A stretch of 64,000 bases of DNA from Bolinopsis microptera (taxonomy: Eukaryota > Ctenophora > Tentaculata > Lobata > Bolinopsidae), in NCBI RefSeq assembly GCF_026151205.1, contig NC_087075.1:15451628-15515627 (forward strand). The letters run 5' to 3'. This document shows positions 63,501 through 64,000 of the stretch, in pieces (position 1 is the stretch's first letter; each line of letters begins with the position of its first letter). Under the pieces are notes generated by a model. That model was not told where the DNA came from and did no database searches. It was given only the letters and a program-made list of their open reading frames with translations. A program made the translations under genes and the position numbers.

Positions 63501-63685
63501 TGACAATAAGTTACCCAGCACACCCTCCTAGCCTCCCCCTAGATGTGACAATAAGTTTCCCAGCACACCCTCCTAGCCTCCCCCTAGATGTGACAATAAG
63601 TTACCCGGCACACCCTCCTAGCCTCCTCCTAGATGTGACAATAATTTACCCGGAACACCCTCCTAGCCTCCCCCTAGATATGACC
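60537..63685. repeat. 45-bp satellite, about 70 copies, with higher-order blocks
   Basis: The unit is ACAATAAGTTACCCGGCACA, CCCTCCTAGCCTCCCCCTAG, ATGTG. Most copies are identical. A rare pair of neighbouring variants (ACCCAGCAC then AACAGGCAC) recurs at 60,546, 62,076 and 63,378, i.e. 34 units and about 29 units apart, marking two large blocks. Because 45 is divisible by three, one frame stays open for about 500 codons (TISYPAHPPSLPLDV repeated), but one-base deletions at about 62,776 and 63,270 break it, so I regard it as noncoding. Confidence 0.96.
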
Positions 63686-63689
63686 CAGC

Positions 63690-64000
63690 CGTTTCTCATA
63701 CTGAACTGATCATTTTCAAACTGTTAGAATGTGTGATTTCATGCAAATATCATATTCTATAATCGATCTCAATACAGTGTGTGTGATTAACAGATCACTG
63801 ACCATCACCTCCCAGCCCTGGGTTACACCATATCGTCTACAATGCAGTAGACTCCGTCTTGTTAACTGTCAGGCGACAACTTCACCAAATCAGTAGAAAT
63901 TGTACTTGTAAGGGTGGATGAAGTTATCCGTCATTCCTCGTGAAGTGAGTAATACATTGTATTATATACTGTAATACAGTCTGTATCACAAATAAGATGA
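63690..64000. other. Non-satellite flank, no feature recognised
   Basis: Unique-looking AT-rich sequence to the window end; no exon or repeat identified. Confidence 0.4.

Noticed and set aside
60623-63709. Long frame with the repeated peptide TISYPAHPPSLPLDV
   Set aside because: The unit length is divisible by three, so the frame stays open by chance; single-base deletions near 62,776 and 63,270 break it and no flanking exon was found.

Overview
The window is invertebrate animal DNA. Genes are split by GT-AG introns, and exons encode animal modules (thrombospondin type-1, sushi/CCP, PAN/apple-like, cysteine-rich GCC2/GCC3-like). The DNA is AT-rich and carries CR1-like LINE pieces, Penelope-like elements, long-TIR DNA transposons and many minisatellites. 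A cnidarian, perhaps a hydrozoan, is my best guess, but no single feature proves it.

Region 1-14,040 is a large imperfect inverted duplication around a 100-base run of N (9,061-9,160). Each arm holds the last exon of a FITM (fat storage-inducing transmembrane) gene and the first two exons of thymidylate synthase (TYMS), and the two TYMS copies converge on the gap. The arms differ by transposon insertions and repeat copy number, as two alleles would, so head-to-head scaffolding of two haplotypes is the simplest reading; a true palindrome is the alternative. The right arm runs on into a complete five-exon FITM gene (17,531-13,531, minus strand, 250 aa) with a LINE ORF1 copy in intron 2.

Region 18,102-22,501 is a TIR-bounded insertion containing a ~3 kb polypurine array. 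Region 23,510-34,201 is a gene I assembled exon by exon (plus strand, 40 exons, all phases consistent). It encodes a 1,497-aa single-pass receptor with a signal peptide, an unrecognised ~150-aa domain, 18 TSP1 repeats, cysteine-rich and PAN-like modules, a membrane helix and a 30-aa tail. Fifteen of the TSP1 repeats come from a ~434-bp two-exon unit in tandem. At 48,138-53,290 (minus strand) a second, tandemly duplicated family carries the same unrecognised domain joined to cysteine-rich and CCP exons. The two loci look like members of one extracellular recognition family.

Between them lie a LINE remnant, an inverted pair of Penelope-like 3' ends, a 4.3 kb Mutator-like element (40,168-44,464, 9-bp target duplication) carrying a spliced gene of an uncharacterised invertebrate family, one orphan exon of NADH-cytochrome b5 reductase, and a GGACAAAA-type hairpin repeat. 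Beyond 53.4 kb are a larger Penelope-like RT/GIY-YIG fragment, mostly empty sequence, and a ~3.15 kb satellite of 45-bp units.
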